Positions 21,952 through 33,223 of a stretch of 64,000 nucleotides of DNA are shown here, piece after piece; within the stretch, counting starts at the first letter, position 1; each line of letters starts with the position of its first letter. This DNA is from Phialophora verrucosa (Eukaryota; Ascomycota; Eurotiomycetes; Chaetothyriales; Herpotrichiellaceae), in assembly GCA_002099365.1 (NCBI GenBank), contig MSED01000008.1:1426001-1490000 (forward strand). Reading direction: 5' to 3'. The translations under genes and the position numbers were made by a program. The notes beneath the pieces were generated by a model that saw only the letters and a list, made by a program, of their open reading frames with translations, did not search any database and was not told the DNA's origin.

Positions 21952-24481
21952 ATTGCAAGATCGAGCTTTCAGAGAGGTAGGAGGCGGTGGACTGATCGAG
22001 TGTGGAGATATTTCCGCGTTGACGCTGAGGCGACGCCGTTGCAGGTAATGAGGAAGCGGAAATAAGACTGACAAGAGGGGAAATTGAACGGTGTGGGAAG
22101 CCGCATGCTGGGGAAAGCGACTTCTTCCGACGCCTGGGGGGAAAACCCGGGGCGGCGCGGCCACTTTACCACTGTAGCTACACAAGCACGAGTACGGGGA
22201 AGGCCACAGTAAAATCCGCAGGTGCCAAGACCGAGGGGCGTTTGTTGGAGTACCCTATGCGTAGCGGAAGTTCTACACGTCTGTGTACACACATACTGTA
22301 CCTATGCAGTAGAGTGTGAGCCTCTGCTCCCTCCACGACATGCCAGCGGCATCTTGGAATACCCAGCCGGCGCCCATCCCATCCCATCTCTTCTCATACG
22401 ATGGCATCCACTTTCGCGAAACTGAGATTGACTTGAGAAAACAGCCCACTTTCCACTCACTATTGCGCCACGAACATTTTATCGAGCTGTTCTCTGTCCT
22501 GCGCAATCTTCAGTCCTTCCCGATCTGCCAGCTGTGCGTGCCATATCTGTATCTCGCACGGCGCTCCGAAGATGGCGCACCTTCATGCGCGTCGGCGCGA
22601 TTTCCGGCATTCTTCTTGCCCTCCTCGCTCGCTCACCTCTACCGGACACGATGCCACATCACGAAGATCGTCTCGCCATGACACCCTCCCTTGATATTAA
22701 GCTTCGCCTGTTTCATATTTTTCAAGGCGCCCTTCGAATACGTATTTAGCTTGTGGCCTTGTAAATTTGCTGGTCATTCAAAGACAGCGACCAACGAACG
22801 AGAAAGTTTTCAGGCCTTCCACGACATATTCCAGAATCATCCCGGCGGTGGTGCCATTGCAGAGTACGCTTGCTCCAAGTAGTACCTTGGAGAATACCCA
22901 TACCGTTGGGCCTTCTACGGCCAAGAGAAAGATGTCGCCAAGGGGGTGGCCTGAAAGTCGGAATATCATGGAAAGCCCAGTCATCATACGCGCAGCGACT
23001 CGACCCGGCTCGACTCACATTCAATTCATCTCTGTTACAGCGGCGAAACAGCCACTTACCCCGGTCACCTAGGATTGCGAAATCGTCCAATTTGCCGACT
23101 TCAAACCCTATTACCGAAAGTCAACACGATAGTGTTCGCAAGGGACGTTTTGAAAGACTGCCTGCTGGGTGGGTGGTGGTAGTCAGTGTGGGATTGGACG
23201 CTACTCAATCAGTCGAGAACACGGGGCAAGACATACTTTGTGACATTGACGCCGCAACTTCTTTTGAGTCTTCGAAACACACAAATGGTGCCGTCCGATC
23301 CTGCCCCGCTTCTATGACCCTCGATGCAGACAGGCGACAAGCTGAAATACCCCTGGCCCTTGTGTAAGTGTCGTTCTTCCACAATGCCTGAACAGTACGT
23401 ACCTGGTACGAGTGCTACACGGATTGATCTCGATGCCCCAGGGGTGGGGCCTGCAGGCACACCTGTGAAGGATTGATTGAGCATCCGTCGAGACCTGTCG
23501 TATGCAAGACTTGAACACGGCCAGAGTGATTAACTTCCGTTATCACTTTTGGGTTTTAAACGGGCGGGTATTCTTCGCGAGAACCCCTTGACCGTTTCGT
23601 AGAAACACCCCTTTCAGCAAGAGCTTGAGGCCTTTAGGGGCTGCATAAGTGCACATTGGCGGCATATTTCTGTGGAAGCGTTTGAGGTTGTTGACGAAAC
23701 CATTGGCGGCAGATGGGAGGATCATTTGGCTTGATGAGTATTTCGCCGACTTGGGGTGTTACTCCTTTGATCCCGCCAATGGGTGGGTGGCACGGCGAGT
23801 TGATGAGATACCGCCCACCGAGTGCAAAACCCCCTTCCGCGTTGAGGAGAGCCCCGTGGCTTCCCCACCCCCTTTTGCATCGCACCACATGCGAACGACA
23901 TGTGGCCCAACGCAATGCGTATCGACGATGAATTTTCTCGCGCAGACTGTGACAGTTGTCTCTCGCTCCCAGCGGTTGCATGGTCTGTAGGATTCTTCCA
24001 ACAGCCGATGGAACCTCACTTGGGCACACGGACAGCCACCGTGGAATGGGTCTGCACATCCTTGAGGAAGAGCCTGGACCCTGTTGCGAAAGGAGAGTGT
24101 ACAAGTGCCGACAGTGACGAAACAGCCTGTCCATCACCAGAATTGATCTGCGCAAAAGATGAACCGAGTACACCCACCGTGTGGTCGACAATCATGGTGC
24201 GATCAAGAAGCAATCTCGCCCTCAAGTCGGTACCGACCAGCCACCCCGTTGACCAATCTCTCGATCTTCGGAACCCGGGACAGCCATCCTAATCGTTGGC
24301 GTGACTGGAGTGCTGCAGGTCCCGTATCAGGTAAAATATCAGTCACCAATAAATGGAGCCCCAGAGCCCAGAAGCATCTGATTTTCCAGAGGATCACCAA
24401 GCCTGGCGTCCGCATCCTTTCCGTCTCGACGGGCTCCTAGAGATTGGAAAAGGGAGTTGATGCGTTTCTCCGTCCAACAAC
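21952..24481. other. Upstream region of Zn2Cys6 gene and unassigned DNA
   Basis: The first ~600 bp is the probable promoter of the Zn2Cys6 factor. Beyond about 22.7 kb the minus strand carries several short frames of protein-like composition, for example 22987-22778 (contains HPLGDIFLLAVEGP), 23725-23543 and 24225-24016 (contains MIVDHTVGVLGSSF). These may be exons or relics continuing the candidate gene to the right. I recognise no domain and could not build a convincing joined frame. Confidence 0.35.
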
Positions 24482-27400
24482 TTACGGGCCAACCAGAACT
24501 GCTCGAGCCGTATTGATCCTCTCTATGTGCGGACGGACATGTGCAATGGAGGGGTGGGTATTGTTCCAGCAAAGGGGGCAGCATCCAAACTCTTGGAAAT
24601 TCATGGATTCGGCGCGTGCCCGAAGCTGACATAAGGCGCGCCAGGACAAGGATGGGAAGGACTTTTGCTGATCCCAAACTATTGCCGCCCTGTGCCAGGC
24701 GCGCGTTGGGATTTTCCTGGGAGCGCGATCACCCACGCATTGCGTCTGCAGGATCATTTGGAATATGACCCGGGGAATATGCGGCCGACAAGCAGCCCCC
24801 ATCCCCCGATCTAGCCCTACGACGGGCTGTCTTCCTCTCGTTCTCGACCCAGAGCACAGTACTGGACGCAGTACGACCTGCGGACCAGGCAGACTTCGCA
24901 GGACTCCCGGCCCAGCTTTCACCCAAGGTTGCACGTCCCGGGGCCAGGTATTCTGCACGCGTGGCATGTTGAGAGACAAAAAGCTCTACCCTCCTTACCT
25001 TGCCTACGCCCGTAGGGGAAATACCAGGGGGGCCGAGCGTCGTGATTGGAGAGTCATCGTGGTGACTTTCCCTCAGATTCGTCGCTGATCGAAGATCCCA
25101 GGTCGAATCCTTCAAACTGTTACCCGAATTTGAGGTCTCCAAAGGAGGAGGGTGTAATAGATCTACAGACCCGCGACGAGATGCAAATCGCAATTCACAT
25201 ACGCACCTTTTAGGTTGCGAACGGGTCCATTGCAAGACGTAAGAAGCCAAGTGAAGACATCCGGTACCGTAGATCGAGTGATGGTCGGGACTGGAACAAG
25301 GTAACAACCAAGTTGTTTGGACTGCCTGAGGTACTTGCCGACAAGAAGGAGAGACCACCACTGAGTGTCCTTATCGTCACCTCGTATTCCGCAACTGCCG
25401 GCGCCCCATCATCTCCAACAGCTGCGATGGCCTCTCGTTCTTGAAGCAATGGCAAAGGGGCCGCGAGCTGCAAGACGGGCAGCTCTGGCCATTCCAGACG
25501 ACCCCGTAGATCAACAACCCCCTTACTTGTATTGCAGCGCTGCTTGCATTAGAGTTTGAGCGACAGTGTTCTAGCATGGCACATGTTTCTAGAATGCCGG
25601 GGATTCAAGGTCAAGCTATGAAGGCTGTCTCTTGGCAGCCCCTTACAGTGCCAGCCTGGTACATGTGTGTAGGGGGTGTAGCGACATCCCCTGACGTGTT
25701 GAGAGAGCTTGGATGTTCCAGGTCGCTGGTCCTGCACGCCGCGGGCGGAAGCAGAGATGCATGTTGTTTGACCATCGTTCACAAGGGTCGGCTAGGTAAA
25801 CGGCAGATGGGATTGGTGTGTGAGCAGCCTCAGGCTCCTGACTGGGATAAGGCCGTAACGAACACGCGAGCGACCAGGTCGGACCCGGGCGGCCAATAGG
25901 CAAGGTCCTTTGAACATACGTAAGCGAAGCAAGTCATATCTCAGGAGCCCTGTGGGTTGTGGAGATGGACACAGGGCTGAGATTTGCTGATTGGTTCGTT
26001 CACAGGCGCAATTCTTCGAGGCCAGCGTGTGCTGGGTTCTTTCGAAAATCCGAAATGGCCCCCATTCAGATTCCATATCCCGGCCGCAAGTACCGAGGCT
26101 TCATTGGGTGCTGACTCCTGCATATCTCCACACAACCACTGGACTCTGGCAAATGGAACGTGGTTATCCTGCTACCAAAAGAGGCATGAAACACTGCATC
26201 CTTCGCGGATGATTGGGGACACAGTACCCAATAGGGTCTTTGTCGCAGATGAGGAGGCTGATGGCGCGAAGTCGAGGAGAATGTATGCTGCCAAGGCTCG
26301 CTGCGTTCTGCTTCTAGAAGGTGTCAAAGGTTAGTCTAACAACTCTCGGCGAACACCTAGGGGGAACCTGGCAAACGTGCAGCGCACGTCCAACTTCCGC
26401 TCAAAGTACAAGGACTCAAGGATGCCAGCGTTCTCGATAGCCTCCAGAATGACCAAAAACTGTGGGAGATTGCAAAGTGAGTACAGTGGATGGTAACCAT
26501 GGCCAACCGCTGTTAGCTTGTGGAAACCGGCAATACCCATCTTCGTACAATGGCAGACACCTTTATTTTTGGTGGCCTTTGTCATCTGTATGAGGGCAAT
26601 GCAGGGTGGGCGATCATAAAGCTTGTTCGAGGGCTGGGCTGCAGCCACACCAACCCAAGCCTGAGGCACCGTTAGGCTCGCCGGGGACTCCCATAACCGG
26701 ATTAGCAGATGCGGCCAACCTGTGGCTGGTTCCACCACCTGGTTGTTTTCGGTACTGGGCGTTCCTAGGGCTGAAGACCAATGTGGAGCGTCGGAAAACC
26801 TGGCAGTTCCATTGGCGGAAAAGGGATGGGGACTGCTTTGCTCGATCTGGAAGTCGGCTGACAGGGGGTCTTGGGGGCACTCTCCTTGCTCCATCCATAC
26901 GGTACATTACTGGGTCCTGTCCGCTCCCGGTGCCTGTGCTCCCGCAGACATTGGGCCAGGAAACGTTTGGCCGGTCGTTTTGATACACGATGAGAAAGTT
27001 AGCCCTGCCATGCAGCCGAAGCCACTGAGCGGGAGCAACCTCTAACGCTCTGGCGCCGATGTGCTTGTGGTGGCTAAACCGTTCGAGGACAGTCGGCCGG
27101 TAGGTGAATTTCAGCCGGGCTTGATTTCAAATTAAAGAAATTGGGGTTCCCCGTGATGCCGCTGTTACTTCACAAGTCGCTGCTTTGGAGATTGTTGTGC
27201 CCGAAGGGGAGGTAGGTGGTTCGACCTGCCATACGATGATCCAATGCGTTCAAGCAATGAATGCAGACAGCATTCCATCAAGGTCCACACGAGCTGACTG
27301 CCTTACTGGGCGTTATTGATGACTTTGTCCTTTGCCCCAGCACATTTCATGTAACGCTGAAGAATCTGGAGATTGTCCTTTTGCACCCAGGCGCCCAGCT

Positions 27401-27660
27401 TGTCTCCACCTTGGGTAATCCAACTCGTCGGTAGCCAGTAGATGAGCTTCAATCCCGAACCCGGTATGGAATAATCCACACCCACCATTGGGTGTTTACC
27501 TAACCACTGCCTGGAGGACAGTGACTGCTCGATTGAGAAGGTGCGATTGCTTGAGCGGATCCGGCTGACGAGGGTGTCGGCTGCTACGGTACACCATGGA
27601 AGCTTCAGTACGCGTGTCCGAAAAAGAACGGAGACGATGACAAAGGTCCACTCACTCGGT
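24482..27660 (-). other. Candidate multi-exon gene, product unrecognised
   Basis: Several minus-strand frames can be joined through ordinary short introns without loss of frame. Exon 27119-26911 joins exon 26846-26368 across a 64-nt intron (GTAATG..TTCCAG). That exon joins a frame starting at 26313 across a 54-nt intron whose branch-like GACTAAC precedes TTCTAG. Farther on, a frame with QEREAIAAVGDDGAP joins across 47 nt to one with LVPVPTITRSTVPDVFTW, then to one with LHPPPLETSNSGNSLKDS (first nucleotide near 25161). An upstream open frame from about 27637 contains IPGSGLKLIYWLPTSWITQ and ends at a GTAAGG at 27306. A stop near 26180 and unresolved junctions remain, so it may be a decayed gene or more than one gene. 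I see no catalytic motif, signal peptide or membrane segment that I can name. Other frames are also fairly open here, which weakens the case. Confidence 0.35.
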
Positions 27661-30090
27661 CAGGAAGCAGCACACCCGTGCCCAGCAGGGCAGAGGAGTG
27701 TCCGCGGCTACAGTATCAACCTGCTCATGGTCCCTATTAACCGGGGCACCTGAACGAGCGGGCGCAGTTACCGAGTCGCCGTAGCACACCATGGACGGCG
27801 ATTGCAGTGCCCGTACTGTGGTATCGTCGTCTCGTAGGGCGTATTGCAACCGTATTGTCGCGCCAGAGCTTCCCCGAGGCCCCGTAACCCCAACTTAGTA
27901 CACAGGACACCAGCCATCCAAATTAAGATGAAACAGCTGTGGCTGGTGCGGTCTGTCCGCGGCACCTGCGGCTATGTTTGGAAGCTGGATGTTTAGCGCT
28001 GTCTGGCAAAGTATGCTTGTAACGAGAATGCTTCTGGGCATCTGCAGCGATCGAGAGTGCATCCATCACCTATCACGGCTGGTGGGATGTCACGGCGTCG
28101 GTCGTGTCATGAGAAAGAAAGCGTTGCTTGGATGGCCTGATGTGAGGGGCTCAGTGAGGCAGCCACGAACAGCGAAATCACCCAATCAAACGTCATCGAG
28201 AAAAGGATGAATATGAAATCTGGCTGCCATACGGAGTATAGCGAGGCATTATGCTATTAATCATCAAGAGATTTGGCATGAGGGAGAGGCATTATGTCAT
28301 TTGGAGAGATGCTCCGATGGCCGCAGGCTCTCGTAGAAACAAACCGTTGAGTGATCCAATGCGACATGAATACCGAGTAATTGCTCAAACTCTGCTGAGT
28401 ACACGCTCATTTGCATTTGCAGTGCGGGTGCCGGTGCAGGCGGCATCAGTACGTACTCGTAGACAACAAAGGCAGAGATCCTCGGTAGATCTAGATCAGC
28501 TCGAAACGGTAGGTGCCCTACCGAAGCTGCGTGATTTGGCTGAGGCCCGAAAGCCAGTTCCCTAGCCCTACGGCACTTGCCATCAGATAACCGCGGGTGT
28601 CGCAGGCGTGTGGATTAACGCAGCCCTCACTCTGGTCTTGTATCGTTATGTACCTCGTTCACCATCACCCTAAGAAGGATGTGGTGGTGGGGGCTGAAAC
28701 ACCTGCCAGGCACCTCGACAGCATGGCAGGGAGCAAGTTTGATGAGACGGTGTGATTATGGAACAGCCAGAGCACGCCGGGGAAGCAAATGGGGGTTCCA
28801 GTCTGGCAGGTGCTATGGATCGACGCACATCAAGAGGGATATTGCTCAATTGGTACGAGTACGCCAAGCTCGTTCTTTAGTAAGGACAGCGGGCCCTCGG
28901 GCACTTAGGCGAATGAATCGAGGGTCCGAAAAGGGAAGAGTTGCAGGGCTTCGGATTCGCATTTGGAGCCGACCGAGGCACACTAGGGCTGGGAACAGGG
29001 CTGCCCAAACCAGGAAATGGAACGAGCAGAGATTGAAGAACATAGGCGGAATATGAGCGGGAGCACCATTACATCCCAAACGGGCAGCGCAGGCAAACGC
29101 AACCAACACGAGACCGAGGGGGCGTGCAACAGTACGAAGTACGGAGCCAGGTCATACCGGGAGCGTGAGAAGAGGTGACGCACGGTGTTTTGCGTGCGTA
29201 TTCTCCAACTTGGGCATGTTCTCGTCGGGGCCCCTACGAGTACTCGACCGCAGTGCTGTGCAAGCACCGCCGAGGCCCCAGGAGCAGAGCAGGAGCAGGA
29301 GCAGGAGCGTGTGGAACTGCCCACCGAACAACGGCGGGCGGACAATGTCGGGAGGCTTCGACTGGCCGTTTTGACGCTGGACTTCACCGACATTCAAGGC
29401 AGCGTGATCTCAGAGCAGCAAGCGCCTAACATTCTTTGCGGTTAGGCTCGCGGCAGGGGCGCAGCGCCTTACGACGTTGCACCTGTTCTCAAAGTTATTT
29501 CCGTAGCCTCTCCCCGGCCCTCACTCGCCGCAGGCTCGCTCTTCAGCTCCTCTTCCAACGAAGTGGATCGACCCATGACAGGACCACCCGCAGCCACCCC
29601 TGCCCCTCGAGCCACTACCCGGAGCGGTGACAAACATTCCTTGCTCGTCCTTCGCCGTGCATCCCCCCCTGTCCTCCCGCTGGCTGGAGCTACATGGTTA
29701 CCTGGCAGGCAAAGGTAACAGGGAATTGATTCCAAGGGAAATACCTAGCGCTATCGTGCACATGTGGCTCCAAACGCTCAAGAGGTGGAGTCGGCACACA
29801 CACCCCCCGGTTGAACTTTTGTGACTGCCACCACTATGCTGTCTTGGGAAAAGTCGTAATTTATGTTATATCAAGGGACGACGTTTGGGGCGTCCCGTTG
29901 CATTGTCTCGTGAATATATGATTGACTACAAGCGTCCCGGATCGTATATCTTTTAAGTATCCAACCACACCCTCACCATTCCTCTGACCCTTCTTCCTCC
30001 TCGCCTCCAACATCAACGTCGACATACACATACTCGGCTGTCACTTGCTTCACTCAACATCTCCCACACCTCTCGACATCATCGACCACC
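27661..30090. other. Intergenic region and bZIP promoter
   Basis: No gene was recognised in 2.4 kb. The last 120 bp before the bZIP start is rich in CT and CAACATC-type sequence (about 29975-30085), typical of a transcribed fungal 5' UTR. An AT-rich TATATCTTTTAAG at 29946-29958 could be the core promoter. One TACGGAGTA is at 28230-28238, and a GAGCAG microsatellite lies at 29281-29309. Confidence 0.45.
29281..29309 (+). repeat. (GAGCAG)n microsatellite
   Basis: Roughly four to five GAGCAG units in non-coding DNA about 0.8 kb upstream of the bZIP gene. Confidence 0.8.
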
Positions 30091-31153
30091 ATGCATCGGA
30101 GTCAGAGTTACTCCTATCCCCAGCCCACCATGGCTGGTCACTCGCGATATGCTTCAACACACGCCAGCAGCTCCGCCTTTAGTGCGTCTGCCAATCCCAA
30201 TGAAGACTGGACAAAGATCTCAGACTTGGCAGAGAGACGCCGGATCCAGAATCGGATCGCTCAGGTACGTCCACGTTCACATCGGTGCTTGTAGGTCTTT
30301 TTTAATGTGAGTACCAGCGAAACTACCGCAAGAAGCTCAAGAGAAGGCTCGAAGACTTGGAACGCCGCGCTGGGTCATCGTCTGCTTCTCCAGAACAACA
30401 ACACTCAGAACTGGCCACACCGGCCAAGGAAATCTCGCAGAAGCAATCCCAGAGTATGGCTCGCCAGTCCTCAAGATCAAGTGTCTCGCGCGACATTACG
30501 AGAGCGTCGCCGGAGATCTTGCCTTTGGACGACCATTCCTCGCTCTTTGATACACCGGCCGGGCGCCACCTCTCCATGCACTCCCAGCCAGCATTCACAT
30601 TCTCGTCCTATCCTCCAACCACGGCATATCTCCAGTACGAACACCAGCCGCAACCCACGTACGAGAACACCACCAACTACTTCTCCAGCTACCCTTATCC
30701 CGCTGAAGTCTCATCATCGAGTCTGCCGCCCACTCTACCAGCAATGCTCCCCACTGCATACGGGAAGCAGGACCACCTGTTCGGAGATGACGACATGTTA
30801 AGTCCATTCAGCATGAACTATGCTTCTCTGGCCGGCCTTGAAATGCCCTCGAACCAAGCATATTCAGGCGCAAGTTCTCATGTAAATCCCACCACTTTCT
30901 TCTCTCGTTCATATTCCAGCCCACACATCTGAGCAGCACAAGAAGACCTCTGGCCGCTCAACCCCAAGCATCGGCTCCAATTACCACATTACCAGCTCAA
31001 ATGCTGACTTCCTCTGGTTAGACACCACCACTCACAGATCCCTACTCGATGGATTCGGCACGCAACTCGCCCAGCTACTTCGACGTACCGCTCACGCCGG
31101 TGTCGAGGACGGCGAGCCCCAACATTCATTTATTCGACATCACCTGCAGTTGA
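30091..31153 (+). CDS. bZIP transcription factor (AP-1/Yap-like basic region)
   Basis: Three exons, 30091-30264, 30318-30881 and 31022-31153, give 289 residues. Introns are 53 nt (GTACGT..CCAG) and 140 nt (GTAAAT..TTAG), both in phase 0. The basic region runs across the first intron: RRRIQNRIAQ ends exon 1 and RNYRKKLKRRLEDLERRA begins exon 2. This matches the NRxAQRxxR type of Pap1/Yap-like factors, with Asn-Tyr in place of the usual Ala-Phe. The leucine zipper is short. The rest is Ser/Tyr/Pro-rich and likely disordered, ending with SPNIHLFDITCS. It is a DNA-binding nuclear regulator; targets are unknown. If the second intron is kept, translation stops at 30932 and gives a different 16-residue end. 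The ATG lies 13 codons ahead of a second methionine. The gene stands alone in gene-poor DNA. Confidence 0.9.
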
Positions 31154-32403
31154 TCTCCGATCATTGCCAAGGTTCACGTTGTGATTGGGAAGCATCGTCA
31201 CTCGTTCTTGGTATTCCGGCACCGTGACAGGTGCCGAAGAATTGCATAAAGCGACTCAGCATGTCTGAGAATCTGCTCTGCGGCGTTGGGTCTTGTCCAG
31301 CGACGGTGGCATTGTTACTGTTCATTTTACGATCACCATTGGTTAAGCACCAATTAATGGGGGAGGCACTTAGATCACAGGAAACGCCCTTCGATGGGCA
31401 GGCAGGGATGGGAGCGGAACTGCAAAAAGCCGGTTCGTTGTTGTTTGGGTACACTACCTGTAGAACAGACGGACGGAGCGGGCGGTGACATGGCAGAAGC
31501 ATCACCGACGCTGTTGGGGTCCGAAGGGGATCGTCTTTCCAGACTACTGTGTACAAGGAGCTCTAGTATGCAGAATACCAAGCGCTTATGCGTGTATCCA
31601 AACAGATGTCTGATCCCTACTTTTTTTTTTACTGTGAACCCTTTCTACCGCTCAACCGCTCAGATCCTGCGGTGTAGATGGTAGCAAAGCGAACCGCCGA
31701 CGTTGGGGCGCATTCAGCTCTGTGGCAGGGCTGAATATGGCAAGTGAATAGGGCGACCTGTAAGGTCGACCGACGGTGTGGGAGCGTGCAAATGGAACGT
31801 CAAGGAACGGCCGCCACCGCAGGTCCAGCTGTCACATCCTCGCTCCTCGCTCCATGCGGTTTAGCCGCATGCATTGAGCCCAGCGCCAAAACTCCTCACA
31901 GCAAGCAAGATGCGACCGCCAGACACGAGGGGCTGCCGAATCAGTCGAAAGAACCCGCCTTCCCGAGCTGGCGCAAAGTCGTCTTCGCGGTGTTCTAGCT
32001 CGTGCGAGACCTGCTTCAGAAGGAGCTTGATTACATGCCCAACAGCTACGAAGGATGCGGTGCCCCTGAATAACGCAGCAGCATCCACGAGAATCTAGAA
32101 TTAGGGCTGTTACAGGGACGACGGACGCGCGAATCCTGCCGGTCCATTTGCCGGATTGCATCTTCCAAATCGCAGCAGCCACGGGCCATAGAGCAGCCAG
32201 ACCAGCCAGGCCAGCTTTAGCCAGCGTCGAGTGCTATTTGGGCTGAATACGTAAGCGGTGGTTTATTTTCGATCCCAAGGTCCAGCGCCACTTGACCCCC
32301 CTTGGTAATAGGATTGCCCTGCGGCGTGGCGCAATTCTACCAATTAGGGAACAGATACGTGCTAATTCCATGGCTCTGGCGGAGGGGCTGGCACTGCAAT
32401 CAA
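31154..32403. other. Intergenic region, weak minus-strand exon candidate
   Basis: 1.25 kb between the bZIP and CIA30 genes. A minus-strand frame at about 32099-31861 follows a good acceptor (CCCTAATTCTAG, ending near 32095). It reads as a plausible terminal exon (contains VAVGHVIKLLLKQVSHELEH), but no upstream exon was found and no domain is recognised. Confidence 0.35.
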
Positions 32404-33223
32404 TGGACCTCCATCGACGACAGCGTCCGTGGCGCCTCTCCTTGACCCTTCGTTCTGATGCGCAGTATTTGCGCTCGTGGTTCGTTGTGGTGGCCACGTT
32501 TGCAGGTTACATGATAGATTACGACGAGCTGCTGGGACGGCGTCGCACAATGTCCGCAACCCGCAAACCTGATTCGAGTCTACACAGTCCTATCTGGAGA
32601 GCAGTGGCGCGGGCGTCTGCTTCAGTGGCATCCTCGACATCGAATCTCTCGGCGGGGCTGGGCTCACCTCCCAGCGTGTTGCCGGACCAGATCGACACTG
32701 GGACTTATCTCGCTTCTCGGGCCTCGAGGTCTCGATCGACTCTTCGCAATCCGACGGAAACGTTTACACGCTGATCCTCAAGAACGAGATCCTACCTCGT
32801 GATCCACGCGGCGGCTGCGAACGGTCCACAGTCTCTTGGGAATTTGACTTCACCATGGCGAGATGTCGTCTACCCGAATCCTGCGGCCGCTCCTCGCCAT
32901 CGCCATTTGGCACATCTGCGTTCTTCGTGCCGTGGGACCACCTTAACCCCACATACCGTGGCAAACCGTGCGAAGATCCCAGGAGGCTGGACTTGACCGA
33001 CATCAAGGGAGTCAGCATCATGATCAGAAGGTGGGCTGGTTGGGCACGATGAAGTGATTCGTCACAGCTGACAGAGACCAGCTTCTTCGGGTCCCAGCAA
33101 GGGGAATTCCGCTTGCGCATCATTTCCATTGTTGCGACCTCGTCCCCAGAGCTCCCAGTCTCGTCTCACACGGTGGCGAGCAACCCGCACGAACACGGTG
33201 GGGTGGCCACGCGCGTCTTCTGA
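32404..33223 (+). CDS. CIA30-domain protein, 5' end unresolved
   Basis: Two exons are clear: 32588-33030 and 33082-33223, with a 51-nt intron (GTGGGC..GACCAG). They encode most of a CIA30 (complex I intermediate-associated protein 30) domain: GGAGLTSQR, HWDLSRFSGLEVSID, YTLILKNEILP, TVSWEFDF, FFVPWDHLNPTYRGKP, LTDIKGVSIMIRSFFGSQQGEFRL. A separate upstream segment at 32404-32433 reads WTSIDDSVRG, the usual N-terminal CIA30 motif. It is followed by a stop in frame, with no good GT donor to reach the acceptor at 32587. The start codon was not found. In Neurospora CIA30 is a mitochondrial assembly chaperone for complex I; many fungal homologues are small cytosolic proteins of unknown role, and this one is closer to those. 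The gene may be decayed at the 5' end or have an intron I missed. Confidence 0.72.

Noticed and set aside
27180..27245. tRNA-like T-arm sequence (GGTGGTTCGACCTGCC)
   Set aside because: I could not fold a matching acceptor stem, D-arm and anticodon arm around it on either strand.
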